Shown piece after piece: positions 45,357 to 55,847 of a stretch of 57,917 bases of DNA. The stretch spans positions 1 through 57,917 of the forward strand of contig DUEZ01000085.1 of the NCBI GenBank assembly GCA_011174825.1, given 5' to 3'. The stretch is from Anaerolineae bacterium (GTDB lineage: Bacteria > Chloroflexota > Anaerolineae > Anaerolineales > E44-bin32). The position numbers and the translations under genes are program-made. The first letter of the stretch is position 1; each line of letters starts with the position of its first letter. The notes beneath the pieces were generated by a model. That model was not told where the DNA came from. It made no database searches and was given only the letters and a program-made list of their open reading frames with translations.

Positions 45357-46256
45357 ATGTCTTCAGAAATCACGCCTCCTTGGTCGTCGTACGAGTTTGA
45401 GATAGCCAATTGTCCGCTGTGTGGATCAGAATCGGGGGTGGATACACAGTTTGAATTCAAACCATTTAACGTAGTTACATGTCGAAATTGTGAGCTTATG
45501 TTTCTCTCACCCCGGCTTACAGAACCAAGCATATTCAAGTTGTATCAAGACAGGAGCTATTATCAATCATCAATATCCGGTCAAGGTTATGATGAGTATA
45601 TGGATGTCCGCGAAAATTGGCTTAAGACATTCAATCGCCGATTGCGTGTTATCCAGGAATTCAAGCCTAAGGGACGTGTTCTCGATGTTGGTTGTGGCCC
45701 TGGTTTTTTCATGGAAATTGCTGAGAGAACAGGGTATGACGTTTGGGGCCTAGATCCCTCCAGCTATATCGTACGTGTGGCCCAAGAAAAGTTTGGTACC
45801 CGTGTAAGCGAAGGTACATTAGAAACAGCGGATTTTGATAATCAAAACTTTGATGTCATCGTGTCCTTTGACACTTTTGAACATATATACGAGCCTTTAT
45901 TATTCCTCGATGCAGCACGTGAATTACTTGCACCGAAAGGGATCTTGGTGATTACTACACCCAACCCCAAGAGTCTGTTGGCACGCGTTTCGGGGCGGCG
46001 GTGGGTTTCGTTCAAGATTCCTGAGCATGTTTTCTACTGGTCACCCTCCACGATCTCAAAGGCAATGAAAGGGCGATTCAAAATTTTGCGGATAAAGAAT
46101 GCCGGCCAATACGCTACGGTAAGTTTCCTGGTCAGGCGTCTGTTTGGATTGAAATCGGAAGCGACAGGTTTATTGAAGACAGTATTGGGATTACTTAGCA
46201 AGATGAGCATTTACAGTGACAATGGTTCCATAACCGTTGTAGCGGAAAAAATTTGA
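45357..46256 (+). CDS. Class I SAM methyltransferase with N-terminal Zn ribbon
   Basis: A 299-residue protein. CPLCGS and CRNCELMFLSPR at residues 20-50 form a Zn-ribbon typical of sugar/glycan C- or O-methyltransferases. The SAM loop VLDVGCGPGFFMEIAE and the acidic post-II LDPS follow, with FDVIVSFDTFEHIYEP as motif post-III. Probably modifies a nucleotide- or lipid-linked sugar in this cluster (inference). Starts at the ATG 45357 after ACAAGGAT. Confidence 0.87.
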   Translation: MSSEITPPWSSYEFEIANCPLCGSESGVDTQFEFKPFNVVTCRNCELMFLSPRLTEPSIFKLYQDRSYYQSSISGQGYDEYMDVRENWLKTFNRRLRVIQEFKPKGRVLDVGCGPGFFMEIAERTGYDVWGLDPSSYIVRVAQEKFGTRVSEGTLETADFDNQNFDVIVSFDTFEHIYEPLLFLDAARELLAPKGILVITTPNPKSLLARVSGRRWVSFKIPEHVFYWSPSTISKAMKGRFKILRIKNAGQYATVSFLVRRLFGLKSEATGLLKTVLGLLSKMSIYSDNGSITVVAEKI

Positions 46257-46406
46257 TTAAGACAGTAGCAAACAGTAAAGGATATTTGATCTCTAGTGTT
46301 CGTTGATACGATCGCTGCTGGAATGATGCTGGATGTGACATTATTCTGTGCAATGGATGCGATCATATCTTGGAAACTAAATTCATTTCTTGAGTAAAGA
46401 TGCTAG

Positions 46407-48896
46407 ATGGATCATATTGGATCTGTCATCTTAGTTGTTGTAACCGCGCTCCTGCTCGACGCCTTCTTAATCTTGTATTGGCGTAAACGACGACAACAGG
46501 AAGAGGATGACAACCCCCTAAATGCGACAAATGAGGAGCCTGCTCAGTTATACACCGAGCCTGAGGAGGAATCCTCTGATCCATCCCAAATGCAGTTCAC
46601 CTTCGACCTTGCTGAAGGTGAAAAATTGCAATTTACCGTTGAAGCCCCGCTTCAAGAAGCACAGATAAGCAAATCGATACGATCGCGCTTTCGAGTCACC
46701 CTCGATACAATTGAGGGTCCACCTCCTGCCACGGTCGAGTTAGATCGTACGCCAAGCCGGTCTTTCAATCACTGGTTGGCATCGATCACCCTCCAGGTCG
46801 CAACAACTTCTGAGCATTTCTGGGATAGGGTCTCCGGATCTCTACTTGCAAAGGACATCCGAAAGATAGGCACACGTCTCGTCGCCTGGGCTCAACCGCT
46901 TGGCTTGACGCTCTTTACATTGTCGCTCGTCGTTTATGCCCTAACACGCCTCATCGGTTTGGAAGAATTCCCGATCTACTTCTTCACCGATGAAGCGGTG
47001 CAGACCAACCTTGCAGCTGATTTCATCCGAGACGACTTCCGGAATTACAGCGGCGTTCTTTTCCCGACATACTTTGAAAATGATTTTTTACATAACCTAA
47101 GCATTTCTGTCTATGTCCAAATCGTGCCATATCTTCTGTTTGGAAAGTCCATCATCGTGACAAGAGCCACGTCGATATTCTTCGCTATCACAGCTGCGGT
47201 TGCCATCGGATTGATCCTGAAAGAGATTTTCAACATACGCTACTGGTGGGTAGGCACCCTGTTCCTTTCGATCACCCCAGCCTGGTTCCTTCATTCCCGC
47301 ACGGCTTTTGAAACTGCCTTATTCGTCTCGCTCTATACGTGGTTCCTTTATTTTTATATGGTTTATCGCAAGCGTTCACCGCGCGCTCTTCACCTTGCCT
47401 TGCTCTTCGGAGGACTGGCCTTTTACAGCTACAGCGCTGGTCAATTGGTTGTCGTCGGAACCGGGATCTTTTTACTCATCTCCGATCTTCGCTACCATTG
47501 GGAGAATCGAAGGAACAGTATGATCGGATTAGGAGTATTGGTCCTGCTGGCGCTACCGTATTTACGTTTTCAACTTTCCTTCTCTGGCGAAACGTATTAT
47601 CACCTGCGAATGTTGGATTCCTACTGGCTATGGGATATAAGTCTGAGCGAGAAGCTCAGCATCTTTTTAGATAATTACGAACGCGGTTTGAATCCTGGCT
47701 ACTGGTACTCCCCAAACAATAACGATCTAATCCGTCACCTGATGAAAGATTACGGTCACATCCTAAAAACCACGTTGCCTTTGGCAATCCTCGGTTTCTT
47801 GATTTCAGTGAAATCCTTCCGATCTAGCCCACATCGAGCCACGTTGGTTGCTCTCCTCGTCTCCCCCTTGGGAGGTTCAATCGTTGGCATCGGTATCACA
47901 CGCGTTTTATCGTTCGTCATCCCTGCTGCCATTCTAACGGCTTTAGGATTTGAAGCCGTCGCGCGATGGATCGATCGCCGCATAACCTACACGGGCACAG
48001 CGATCCTGGTTTTCGCTCTGCTAAGCTATGCCAATGTCAGTATGCTCCAGGACGCATTGGTAAACGGTCCCACCTGGTACCGCGATTATGAGCTAGGCGG
48101 TATGCAATACGGAGCCAGGCAAGTCTTCGCGGAGGTTGAAGATTTCGTCAAGTATGATCCGGAGAGCCGGGTGTTCGTCTCGCCCACCTGGACAAATGGA
48201 GCCCACATTCTGCAGCAATTCTTCCTGCCGGACCAACCCAATGTACACATGGGCAATGCCGGGGTTTACCTTCTCGAAATGCGCGACGATCTGGATGAGA
48301 GCACCGTTTTCGTTCTCACAGCAGCAGAATATGCAGAGGTCATGGAGAGCGAAAAGGTTTCGGTCATCAAGTTGGAGCGTACAGTTCCATACCCAGATGG
48401 AAGAGATGGCTTTTACTTCGTTCGTATGCGTTACACCGAGGACGCGGAGGATATTTTTGAAGAAGAGCGGGAAGCTCGACAACAACCGATCATAGATGAG
48501 GTTCTCATCGAAGGACAGGTGGTTATGATTCAGCATCCCTTACTCGATATGGGGGAGGTCGAGAACATCTTCGATGGGGATACATTCACCATGATCCGTA
48601 CCTACGAGGCAAATCCTGTTCTTATTGTATTGACCTTCCCCGAGCCACGCACAATAAGCGGCTTGTCCCTCACGACCGGTACGATGGACATCATACTTAC
48701 TGTTCGTCTTTTCGATGAAGAAATGGACGAACTGATCACCTACGACCAAGACTATATCGATTTACCCAATGATCCGACCGTCGATCTACCTTTTAGCCAA
48801 GGGTCGATCGAGGCGAGTGCCATTGAGGTTGAAATATTAGGTCTGTTAGAAGATCCAAGCGCAAAGATCCACATTCGCGAGATATCGCTTTATTGA
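46407..48896 (+). CDS. GT-C membrane glycosyltransferase 2 with C-terminal beta domain
   Basis: 829 residues. It has an N-terminal TM, a cytosolic acidic stretch of about 130 residues, a membrane core of about 11 helices with the loop-1 motif FFTDEAVQTNLAADFI, and the WFLHSRTAFETALF segment of GT39-like enzymes. Residues about 690-829 form an extracytoplasmic beta-rich region (MGEVENIFDGDTFTMIRTYEANP, ...GLSLTTGTMDIILTV) resembling a discoidin/F5-8C carbohydrate-binding fold. The transferase may thus bind its glycan acceptor. It has a weak ribosome-binding site, and the next gene follows after 30 bp. Confidence 0.8.
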   Translation: MDHIGSVILVVVTALLLDAFLILYWRKRRQQEEDDNPLNATNEEPAQLYTEPEEESSDPSQMQFTFDLAEGEKLQFTVEAPLQEAQISKSIRSRFRVTLDTIEGPPPATVELDRTPSRSFNHWLASITLQVATTSEHFWDRVSGSLLAKDIRKIGTRLVAWAQPLGLTLFTLSLVVYALTRLIGLEEFPIYFFTDEAVQTNLAADFIRDDFRNYSGVLFPTYFENDFLHNLSISVYVQIVPYLLFGKSIIVTRATSIFFAITAAVAIGLILKEIFNIRYWWVGTLFLSITPAWFLHSRTAFETALFVSLYTWFLYFYMVYRKRSPRALHLALLFGGLAFYSYSAGQLVVVGTGIFLLISDLRYHWENRRNSMIGLGVLVLLALPYLRFQLSFSGETYYHLRMLDSYWLWDISLSEKLSIFLDNYERGLNPGYWYSPNNNDLIRHLMKDYGHILKTTLPLAILGFLISVKSFRSSPHRATLVALLVSPLGGSIVGIGITRVLSFVIPAAILTALGFEAVARWIDRRITYTGTAILVFALLSYANVSMLQDALVNGPTWYRDYELGGMQYGARQVFAEVEDFVKYDPESRVFVSPTWTNGAHILQQFFLPDQPNVHMGNAGVYLLEMRDDLDESTVFVLTAAEYAEVMESEKVSVIKLERTVPYPDGRDGFYFVRMRYTEDAEDIFEEEREARQQPIIDEVLIEGQVVMIQHPLLDMGEVENIFDGDTFTMIRTYEANPVLIVLTFPEPRTISGLSLTTGTMDIILTVRLFDEEMDELITYDQDYIDLPNDPTVDLPFSQGSIEASAIEVEILGLLEDPSAKIHIREISLY

Positions 48897-48926
48897 CCAA
48901 CAGAGATTTAAATATTCCGCTCATCC

Positions 48927-51023
48927 ATGGATATTGATAACTGTCCTGAAGACAACCAGAATGTAAGAACTGGTGCAATAAATCTGGGGGGTGAGCAGAG
49001 CCCACCCCCCACACGAACCACCTTCACTATTCGCCGAGTGCTGTTTCCAGGGCACCCCACTCTGAATCAAAGATCCTACGCAACGATCTTGCTCATCGTG
49101 GGCTCGCTTATGCTTGCTGTGAGCCTACACCTGTTGAGCTGCAGTCCGCATATTGTCATATCTACCTTTCTTCTTTGCCTCGGGATAGCGACATTTCTTT
49201 GGGGAATTGTGGCCACACTCGCTTCGCGCGCTCTGACGTGGACCCAAAAAACACTAGAAGTAATCGCTTCTTGGCTGAATGTATCGATCCTACAACCTCT
49301 CCTTCTCATCACCGGACTCTCGCTTTCTCTGGCCTCCAGAGCTGCGGCAGGAGACGGGCTCCACATCTTCAGTCCAATTGCCAACATTCTATGGCTGCTT
49401 GGGATCAGCCTCACCATTGCGGGCTGCTGGCGTTGGAAAAGGCACGATCCTGCAAACTCTGATCCGAATGTTAATTCAGGAACCACAAACCGATGGCAGG
49501 TGTTCGGGATCATTGTGTTGTTTCTCGTGAGCTTGATACTGCGAGGATGGGCCGCGGAGGACATGCCCTATGTGCTCAACGACGAAGAAGCCTCTATTGG
49601 AATGGTCGGATGGGAGTTTATCACCGATGAGCGGGACAATCTGTTCTCCTCTGCGTGGGGATCCTACCCCACCCTCTACTTCTGGCTTCTCTCGATTTCG
49701 CAGACGCTGTTTGGTCGAACGGTCAACGCCATTCGTTGGGTCTCGGCGTTAGGAGGGGCCCTTACGGTAATAGCCTTGTATTGGACCGCACGACAAATAT
49801 TCGGGCGAAGAGTCGCAATTTGGAGCGCTGCTTGGTTGGTGGCATTTCACCACCACCTCTTCTTCAGCCGTGTGGCCTACAACAATATTTGGGACGGCTT
49901 TTTTCTGTTCCTTATTATTGGCGCCTTATGGAAAGGCTGGAATTCTGACGGTCGAGCGTACTATTTGCTCGCTGGACTCGCTCTGGGATTGAGTCAATAT
50001 TTCTATATCACTTCCCGGCTTTTCCCCTTTTTAATCCTGCTTTGGTCCTTTCTTGTCTTATTGCGTTCCCCAACTCGATCAAGAACAATGGCTCACCTCG
50101 TTTCCTTCTGGTCGGTGGCTATTGTCGTGGCCCTACCACTTGCCCTTCATTACCTCGCAAATCCGGAACAATGGCTTATCAACGCACAATATGTGTCCAT
50201 ACTAAACCCCGACTTGCAGGAGGCAGCCACTGCCTTGGGAACGACCCCTATTGGATTGGTGCTTGAACAAATCTGGGTCACTGCACTTGGATTCACCATA
50301 GCCGAATTACAGGGCGTGTATTATGGATGCGGAGCCCCATTGCTGATCGGGATATCGACGCCCCTTTTCCTCCTTGGAGTGATTTGGTTCTTGCTCCACC
50401 TCCGCGATGCGCGCTATAACATCCCGATAATGATCTTGATAGCGACCATTCTGATTGGTGGTTTCAGCACTCAAGCTCCCAATGCCCAACGAATGCTTCT
50501 TCTTCCCCCTATCCTCGCTATCCTGGTCGTTCACCCCCTTGAGGAGATCTCTGCCAGGTTGTCTCACGAGTGGCGAAAGGGACGAGTTCTCATATACATC
50601 ATTATGAGCATTGTGATCCTGGTCGCGATGGTCCAAAATCTTCTTCTTTTTTACAGAGACTACCTCCCTCGAGAGGCATACGGTAGTTACAAAGGTGAAG
50701 TGGCACAGGGAATGGTAGAGATCTTGAATGACGAGGGACAAGGGGTTGAGGTATATTTGGTAAGTGGAGGGAGGCTGCCCATTGATTCGCTCACCAGTCT
50801 CCACTACCAAGTTCCAAATGTCGCCGGTTGGGACCTTGAGTCCCCTTATAATCTGCCAGATACCGCAGGTCCAGGTGGAACACGTAGACTCTTCTTCATT
50901 CTCCCCGAGCAGATCAGTGCTCGAATGGAAATCGAGTCGAAGTACACGGGCGGATCGATCTTCCCACGATATAATCGACACGAGCGATTGCTCTTCTATG
51001 TCGGCTCAACTGGTCAGCCGTAA
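48927..51023 (+). CDS. GT-C membrane glycosyltransferase (GT39-like), 3
   Basis: 698 residues with about 13 membrane segments. Loop-1 acidic motif LNDEEASIGMVGWEFITDERD, then SAWGSYPTLYFW, and HHHLFFSRVAYNNIWDGFF, the same signature as the two earlier GT-C proteins. About 45 hydrophilic residues precede the first TM. No ribosome-binding site is obvious for the ATG at 48927. Three related GT-C enzymes in one cluster suggest successive sugar additions on the outer membrane face. Confidence 0.8.
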   Translation: MDIDNCPEDNQNVRTGAINLGGEQSPPPTRTTFTIRRVLFPGHPTLNQRSYATILLIVGSLMLAVSLHLLSCSPHIVISTFLLCLGIATFLWGIVATLASRALTWTQKTLEVIASWLNVSILQPLLLITGLSLSLASRAAAGDGLHIFSPIANILWLLGISLTIAGCWRWKRHDPANSDPNVNSGTTNRWQVFGIIVLFLVSLILRGWAAEDMPYVLNDEEASIGMVGWEFITDERDNLFSSAWGSYPTLYFWLLSISQTLFGRTVNAIRWVSALGGALTVIALYWTARQIFGRRVAIWSAAWLVAFHHHLFFSRVAYNNIWDGFFLFLIIGALWKGWNSDGRAYYLLAGLALGLSQYFYITSRLFPFLILLWSFLVLLRSPTRSRTMAHLVSFWSVAIVVALPLALHYLANPEQWLINAQYVSILNPDLQEAATALGTTPIGLVLEQIWVTALGFTIAELQGVYYGCGAPLLIGISTPLFLLGVIWFLLHLRDARYNIPIMILIATILIGGFSTQAPNAQRMLLLPPILAILVVHPLEEISARLSHEWRKGRVLIYIIMSIVILVAMVQNLLLFYRDYLPREAYGSYKGEVAQGMVEILNDEGQGVEVYLVSGGRLPIDSLTSLHYQVPNVAGWDLESPYNLPDTAGPGGTRRLFFILPEQISARMEIESKYTGGSIFPRYNRHERLLFYVGSTGQP

Positions 51024-51066
51024 GCTAATCATAATCACAACGTAATCACACGAAGGAGGTTTTCTG

Positions 51067-52098
51067 TTGAAAGCAATCCTGTTTCACAGCCATGGTGGAC
51101 CTGAAGTCTTACAGTATACAGATTTCCCCGCGCCAGAACCTACCCCCGGCGAAGTTCAGGTTCGTTTGCGGGCTGCGGCCTTGAACAGAGCGGACCTTTG
51201 GGTTCGTGAGGGATGGCCAGGTCTGAAACTGGAATACCCTCACATACCCGGAGCAGACGGCGCAGGTGAGGTTTCGTCCCTTGGCGAGGGGGTGAGCGAT
51301 CTTAAGATCGGGGATCGGGTAGTCATCAATTCCAGCATCAGCTGCGGTAAATGCTCTCACTGTCTAGCTGGTAAGGACAACTTGTGTAGCGAGTGGCATT
51401 TACTTGGCGAAACCATACGCGGCACCTACGCTGAATACGTCGTCGTTCCGGCTGTCAATCTGCTGCCCCTCCCACAATCCATTGACTACGAAGGGGCAGC
51501 CGCTGCTAGCCTTGTCTTCCATACAGCCTGGCATTCCCTCATCACACGTGGGCGTCTGGGTGAAGGTGAATCCGTGCTCGTGGTTGGCGCCTCAGGTGGT
51601 GTAAATACGGCCAGCATCCAAGTGGCAAAATATGTCGGAGCGAAGGTTTATGTCGTTGGTTCCAGCCCGGAAAAGCTCGCTCTCGCTGAGTCCCTTGGTG
51701 CTGATGAGCTCATCGATCGATCTAAAGAGGAAAACTGGGCGAAGGTCGTCTATCTGGCCACTGAACGACAGGGAGTGGATGTCGTTGTAGACAATGTGGG
51801 CGCTGGAACGATGCCACTCAGCCTGAGAGCTGCTCGAAAAGGAGGCCGTATTCTCACCGTCGGCAACACGGGTGGTCCGAAATTTGAAATCGATAACCGC
51901 TACATCTTTGGCAAGCATTTATCGGTCCTTGGGTCTACAATGGGTACCCATACCGATTACGCAACCGTTATGGGGCTGGTCTTCGAAGGTAAGTTAAAGC
52001 CCGTGCTCGATCGTCAGTTTCCGCTGAAAGAGGCAGCAGCAGCTCAGGAACGTCTCGCTACCGGTCAACAGATGGGGAAAATCACTCTTGGAATCTAA
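51067..52098 (+). CDS. MDR zinc-binding dehydrogenase
   Basis: 343 residues, medium-chain dehydrogenase/reductase. The structural Zn lobe is intact (CGKCSHCLAGKDNLC) and the NAD(P) loop is VLVVGASGGVNTASIQ. The usual catalytic-Zn ligands are not evident: the first Cys is replaced in LNRADLWVREGW and the GHE-type His is Ala in PGADGAGEV, as in quinone-oxidoreductase-like subgroups. It uses a TTG start with AAGGAGG 6 bp upstream. The stop overlaps the next gene. Substrate unknown. Confidence 0.88.
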   Translation: MKAILFHSHGGPEVLQYTDFPAPEPTPGEVQVRLRAAALNRADLWVREGWPGLKLEYPHIPGADGAGEVSSLGEGVSDLKIGDRVVINSSISCGKCSHCLAGKDNLCSEWHLLGETIRGTYAEYVVVPAVNLLPLPQSIDYEGAAAASLVFHTAWHSLITRGRLGEGESVLVVGASGGVNTASIQVAKYVGAKVYVVGSSPEKLALAESLGADELIDRSKEENWAKVVYLATERQGVDVVVDNVGAGTMPLSLRAARKGGRILTVGNTGGPKFEIDNRYIFGKHLSVLGSTMGTHTDYATVMGLVFEGKLKPVLDRQFPLKEAAAAQERLATGQQMGKITLGI

Positions 52099-52495
52099 TC
52101 GGCGTCCAAAGCTCCTCATCGTGCTCTGCTTGGGAATCTTGTTTTTCTCCCTTGTTCACCTTTCCGGGCTTGTAGCCAGCTTTCGATTGCCTGATTTGCG
52201 GTTTCCCTTTCCCGTGTGGTATTTCGTTTTACGAAATGGCATCTGGTCACTGATCGGACTTGCAGCTTCCGGTGCTCTTTTTTTGAGGCGTTCTTGGGCA
52301 GCATCTTTCACAAGTTACGGAGCTTTGACCTACGTATTCTGGTACTGGATTGATCGCCTCATCTTTACCCGATCGGATTTTGCAAGCCGTTCCTGGCCAG
52401 CGACAGCAGTTGTGACTCTCATTGTTTTATCTTCCTTGTTTTGGGTCCTGAGACGACCCTCTTTACGATACTTTCTTTCGGAGAACACATCATGA
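52088..52495 (+). CDS. Small four-TM membrane protein
   Basis: 135 residues with four hydrophobic segments (about 9-30, 47-65, 72-95 and 108-122). A TTG start overlaps the dehydrogenase stop by 11 bp; a GTG at 52121 is an alternative. The last codons overlap the carboxyltransferase start as ATGA (52492-52495), implying translational coupling. No recognised family. Confidence 0.65.
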   Translation: MESNRRPKLLIVLCLGILFFSLVHLSGLVASFRLPDLRFPFPVWYFVLRNGIWSLIGLAASGALFLRRSWAASFTSYGALTYVFWYWIDRLIFTRSDFASRSWPATAVVTLIVLSSLFWVLRRPSLRYFLSENTS

Positions 52496-54042
52496 GTGAT
52501 CCTAAGAAAATCGAACGTCTACACAAGATGCGCGAGGAGGCTCGATTAGGCGGTGGGGCAAACCGAATAGACACTCAACACGATCAAGGCCGCCTTACAG
52601 CCCGTGAGCGGTTGGAGATCCTCCTCGATCAGGGTTCATTTCACGAAACAGATATGTTCGTGACCCATCGAACATACGATTTTGACCTCGATAAGCGGAA
52701 GTACTTATCAGATAGTGTAGTAACGGGCTGGGGCACAATCGATGGTCGCCTGGTGTATGTATTCTCGCAAGACTTTACTGTATTTGGAGGCAGCCTCGGT
52801 GAGGTTCACGCTGAAAAAGTATGCAAGATCATGGACATGGCGCTCAAAAACGGCGCTCCGGTGATTGGCCTGAATGACTCAGGTGGCGCGCGAATTCAGG
52901 AGGGTGTGGTATCCCTCGGTGCCTACGCAGACATCTTCCTGCGAAACACGCTCGCTTCAGGTGTGATCCCCCAAGTCAGTGCGATCATGGGCCCATGTGC
53001 TGGAGGCGCGGTATACTCACCTGCGATGACGGACTTCATCTTCATGGTCCGTCATTCTTCCTACATGTTCATCACTGGACCTGATGTGGTCAAAGCCGTC
53101 ACGCATGAGGAGGTAAGTTATGAAGATTTAGGTGGCGCGGATATACATGCCACGACTTCCGGTGTCTGCCATTATGCTGCCGATAATGAGGCCGATTGCT
53201 TATTCAAGATACGGCAGTTGCTCTCCTACCTGCCCCAGAATAACGTTGACGATCCTCCTTATGTCGCTACCGAAGACGACCCTCTACGCATGGAAGAAGA
53301 GCTTGACCATATCGTTCCTGATGATCCCAGTAAGCCCTATGACATGCGCGATGTTATTAGATTGATCGTTGACGACGGAATTTTCTTCGAGATCCACGAA
53401 AGCTATGCTCAGAATATCGTCGTTGGTTTTGCACGCTTAGGAGGGCATAGCGTGGGGATCGTCGCCAATCAACCGGCAGTATTGGCTGGTGTGTTGGATA
53501 TCAACTCATCAGACAAGGGCGGTCGCTTTGTGCGATTCTGCGACGCCTTTAACATCCCCATCATCACCTTTGTTGATGTGCCAGGCTTCCTTCCCGGAAC
53601 TGCGCAAGAACACGGTGGCATCATCCGGCACGGTGCTAAGCTCCTCTACGCATATTGCGAAGCCACCGTTCCAAAGATCACCATCATCACCCGGAAAGCT
53701 TATGGCGGGGCTTATGACGTTATGTCGTCCAAACACATCCGCGGTGACATGAACATCGCCTGGCCAAGCGCCGAACTCGCTGTTATGGGCCCTGATGGTG
53801 CCGTTAACATCATCTTTCGTAAGGAGATCGCGGAAGCGGAAGATCCGGAGATGAGGAAATCCGAGCTCGTTGCTGAATACCGCGAGAAATTCGCCCATCC
53901 TTATATCGCTGCCTCACGAGGCTACATCGACAACGTAATCGAGCCGCGCTACACTCGACAGCGATTGATCAACGGCTTAGAGGTCCTGTCCACAAAACGG
54001 GACACGAACCCACCCAAGAAGCATGGAAATATCCCACTCTAA
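52492..54042 (+). CDS. Propionyl/acetyl-CoA carboxylase carboxyltransferase (beta) subunit
   Basis: 516 residues, crotonase-fold carboxyltransferase that moves CO2 from carboxybiotin to acyl-CoA. Seen: [18 protein letters not shown] at the N-terminus, [32 protein letters not shown] and, in the C-half, [29 protein letters not shown] and [13 protein letters not shown], the PccB/MmdA pattern. Start at 52492 by ATGA overlap. Biotin carboxylase, carrier protein and methylmalonyl-CoA mutase follow, so propionyl-CoA is the likely substrate. Confidence 0.95.
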   Translation: MSDPKKIERLHKMREEARLGGGANRIDTQHDQGRLTARERLEILLDQGSFHETDMFVTHRTYDFDLDKRKYLSDSVVTGWGTIDGRLVYVFSQDFTVFGGSLGEVHAEKVCKIMDMALKNGAPVIGLNDSGGARIQEGVVSLGAYADIFLRNTLASGVIPQVSAIMGPCAGGAVYSPAMTDFIFMVRHSSYMFITGPDVVKAVTHEEVSYEDLGGADIHATTSGVCHYAADNEADCLFKIRQLLSYLPQNNVDDPPYVATEDDPLRMEEELDHIVPDDPSKPYDMRDVIRLIVDDGIFFEIHESYAQNIVVGFARLGGHSVGIVANQPAVLAGVLDINSSDKGGRFVRFCDAFNIPIITFVDVPGFLPGTAQEHGGIIRHGAKLLYAYCEATVPKITIITRKAYGGAYDVMSSKHIRGDMNIAWPSAELAVMGPDGAVNIIFRKEIAEAEDPEMRKSELVAEYREKFAHPYIAASRGYIDNVIEPRYTRQRLINGLEVLSTKRDTNPPKKHGNIPL

Positions 54043-54232
54043 TCACCGAAAGAAACGAGAATCGGTGGCTAGATTTCCATGGTAGAAAGGAGCTCTTCAA
54101 CCTTTAGCACGGTTCCCTTCTGGTAATGCCACAGATCTACAGCTGAGCGTCCCATGAGGTCCCAGAGGGATCCACCAATGTGTTAAACTTCTTGGGGAAC
54201 ATCGTAAAAACAACGAACGAAAGTAGAATCGA

Positions 54233-55741
54233 ATGTTTACTAAGGTATTGATCGCAAACCGAGGAGAGATCGCCGTCCGTGTTATTCGTGCCTGTCATGA
54301 GCTAGGTATAAGCACCGTGGCGGTTTACTCCGAAGCAGATCGTGCGGCCCCACACGTGCGTTATGCAGACGAAGCCTATCTTCTCGGTCCGGCACCGGCG
54401 CGAGAATCTTATCTGCGCGGTGATCTCATCATTGATCTTGCAAGAAAGTGTGGTGCCGGTGCTATCCATCCAGGCTACGGTTTCCTTGCCGAGCGCGAGG
54501 ATTTCGCTCGAACTGTCCAAGATGCCGGGCTTGTGTTTATTGGACCCAAACCGACGGCAATCGCGGCCATGGGAGATAAAGCCGTTGCACGCGCGACTGT
54601 GACAGCCGCCGGTGTGCCCGTTGTACCAGGCACGGAGGGAGAAGGCAATCTTTCGGACGACGAACTTATTTCCATCGCACCCACAATCGGATACCCACTA
54701 CTGATTAAGGCCACCGCGGGTGGCGGTGGTATGGGAATGCGTGAGGTCAACTCAGCCGACGAGTTGCCTAATTTGATCACCGCTGCCAGACGTGAAGCCG
54801 AAGCTGCGTTCGGTGATGGCAATGTCTACCTCGAAAAACTTTTGATAAACGCCCGTCATATCGAATTTCAAATCCTGGCTGACGAACACGGAAATGTCAT
54901 CCATCTCGGTGAGCGTGAATGCTCGTTACAGCGCCGACATCAAAAGCTCCTTGAAGAGTCCCCCTCACTTCTGCTGGACGATGCGCTCCGTCAACGCATG
55001 GGCGAAGTAGCTTGTACCGCTGCTCGTTCAGTTGATTATCTCAACGCCGGGACGATCGAGTTCCTTGTGGAAAAAGACCGCAGTTTCTACTTTCTCGAGA
55101 TGAACACCCGTCTGCAAGTCGAACATCCGGTAACTGAGATGGTCACTGGGGTTGACATCGTCCGAGAACAAATTGGCATCGCACAAGGGAAACCGTTGGA
55201 GAATAATCAGGTTGATATTCAACTAAATGGTTGGGCGATTGAGTGCCGGATCAACGCGGAGGATCCTTATTACAACTTCATGCCGTCATCGGGATTGTTG
55301 GCTCAGGTTTCTCCACCAACTGGTCCAGGCGTGAGAGTTGACACCGGTGTTTATTCGGGTTTAGAAATCTCCCCCTACTATGACTCTTTGATTTCCAAGC
55401 TTATCTGTTGGGGTGAAACCCGTGATGAAGCCATCACTCGCATGCGTAGAGCACTCGAGGAATACCGCGTCGTTGGGGTGAAGACCAATATTCCTTTTCA
55501 CCAAAGGATCATGGATTCGCATCACTTTATCAGCGGAGAATTTGACACCCGATTTGTGGAAGAACGTTTCTCAATGGATGAGGCAGAGGACGGTAAGGAA
55601 GCAATGCCCCATGTCGCCGCCATCTTGGCCGCTCTCGTTAGCCATCACCAAACTCAACGCGTCGCCCAGATCAAGCGCCATGACGACGATAGGAAAAGTG
55701 GTTGGAAATGGGCAGGTCGGATGGAGAGGTTGGAGAGGTAG
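54233..55741 (+). CDS. accC: Acetyl/propionyl-CoA carboxylase biotin carboxylase subunit
   Basis: 502 residues, ATP-grasp enzyme that carboxylates the biotin on the carrier protein. Seen: LIANRGEIAVRVIRACHELG, HPGYGFLAE, the ATP loop KATAGGGGMGM, the EFQILADEHG segment, EMNTRLQVEHPVTEMVTG with the catalytic Glu/Arg, and the C-terminal YDSLISKLICWG. The biotin carrier domain is separate (55848). A tail of about 45 residues extends past the usual end. Its stop codon touches a G-run repeat (55739). A 190-bp gap separates it from the carboxyltransferase gene. Confidence 0.95.
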   Translation: MFTKVLIANRGEIAVRVIRACHELGISTVAVYSEADRAAPHVRYADEAYLLGPAPARESYLRGDLIIDLARKCGAGAIHPGYGFLAEREDFARTVQDAGLVFIGPKPTAIAAMGDKAVARATVTAAGVPVVPGTEGEGNLSDDELISIAPTIGYPLLIKATAGGGGMGMREVNSADELPNLITAARREAEAAFGDGNVYLEKLLINARHIEFQILADEHGNVIHLGERECSLQRRHQKLLEESPSLLLDDALRQRMGEVACTAARSVDYLNAGTIEFLVEKDRSFYFLEMNTRLQVEHPVTEMVTGVDIVREQIGIAQGKPLENNQVDIQLNGWAIECRINAEDPYYNFMPSSGLLAQVSPPTGPGVRVDTGVYSGLEISPYYDSLISKLICWGETRDEAITRMRRALEEYRVVGVKTNIPFHQRIMDSHHFISGEFDTRFVEERFSMDEAEDGKEAMPHVAAILAALVSHHQTQRVAQIKRHDDDRKSGWKWAGRMERLER

Positions 55742-55815
55742 GGATTAGGGATCAGGGATTGGGGAATAGGAACGATAATATAAATTCTCCTGATCCCTGA
55801 TCCCCAATCCCTAAT
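55739..55815. repeat. GGGATTA/GGGATCA heptad array, hairpin and G4-type motif
   Basis: GGG runs at 7-nt spacing (GGGATTAGGGATCAGGGATT then GGGG) begin at the accC stop. Complementary C-runs follow at 55790-55811. The 12-bp arms AGGGATTGGGGA (55754-55765) and TCCCCAATCCCT (55801-55812) can pair. It separates accC from the carrier gene. Confidence 0.75.
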
Positions 55816-55847
55816 TCCTAAGGAAAGCATTCACGATAGAGAAAGCC

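Noticed and set aside
51067..52098. Loss of catalytic zinc ligands in the MDR dehydrogenase as a novelty
   Set aside because: This is a known feature of several quinone-oxidoreductase-like subgroups, so it is noted only in the annotation.
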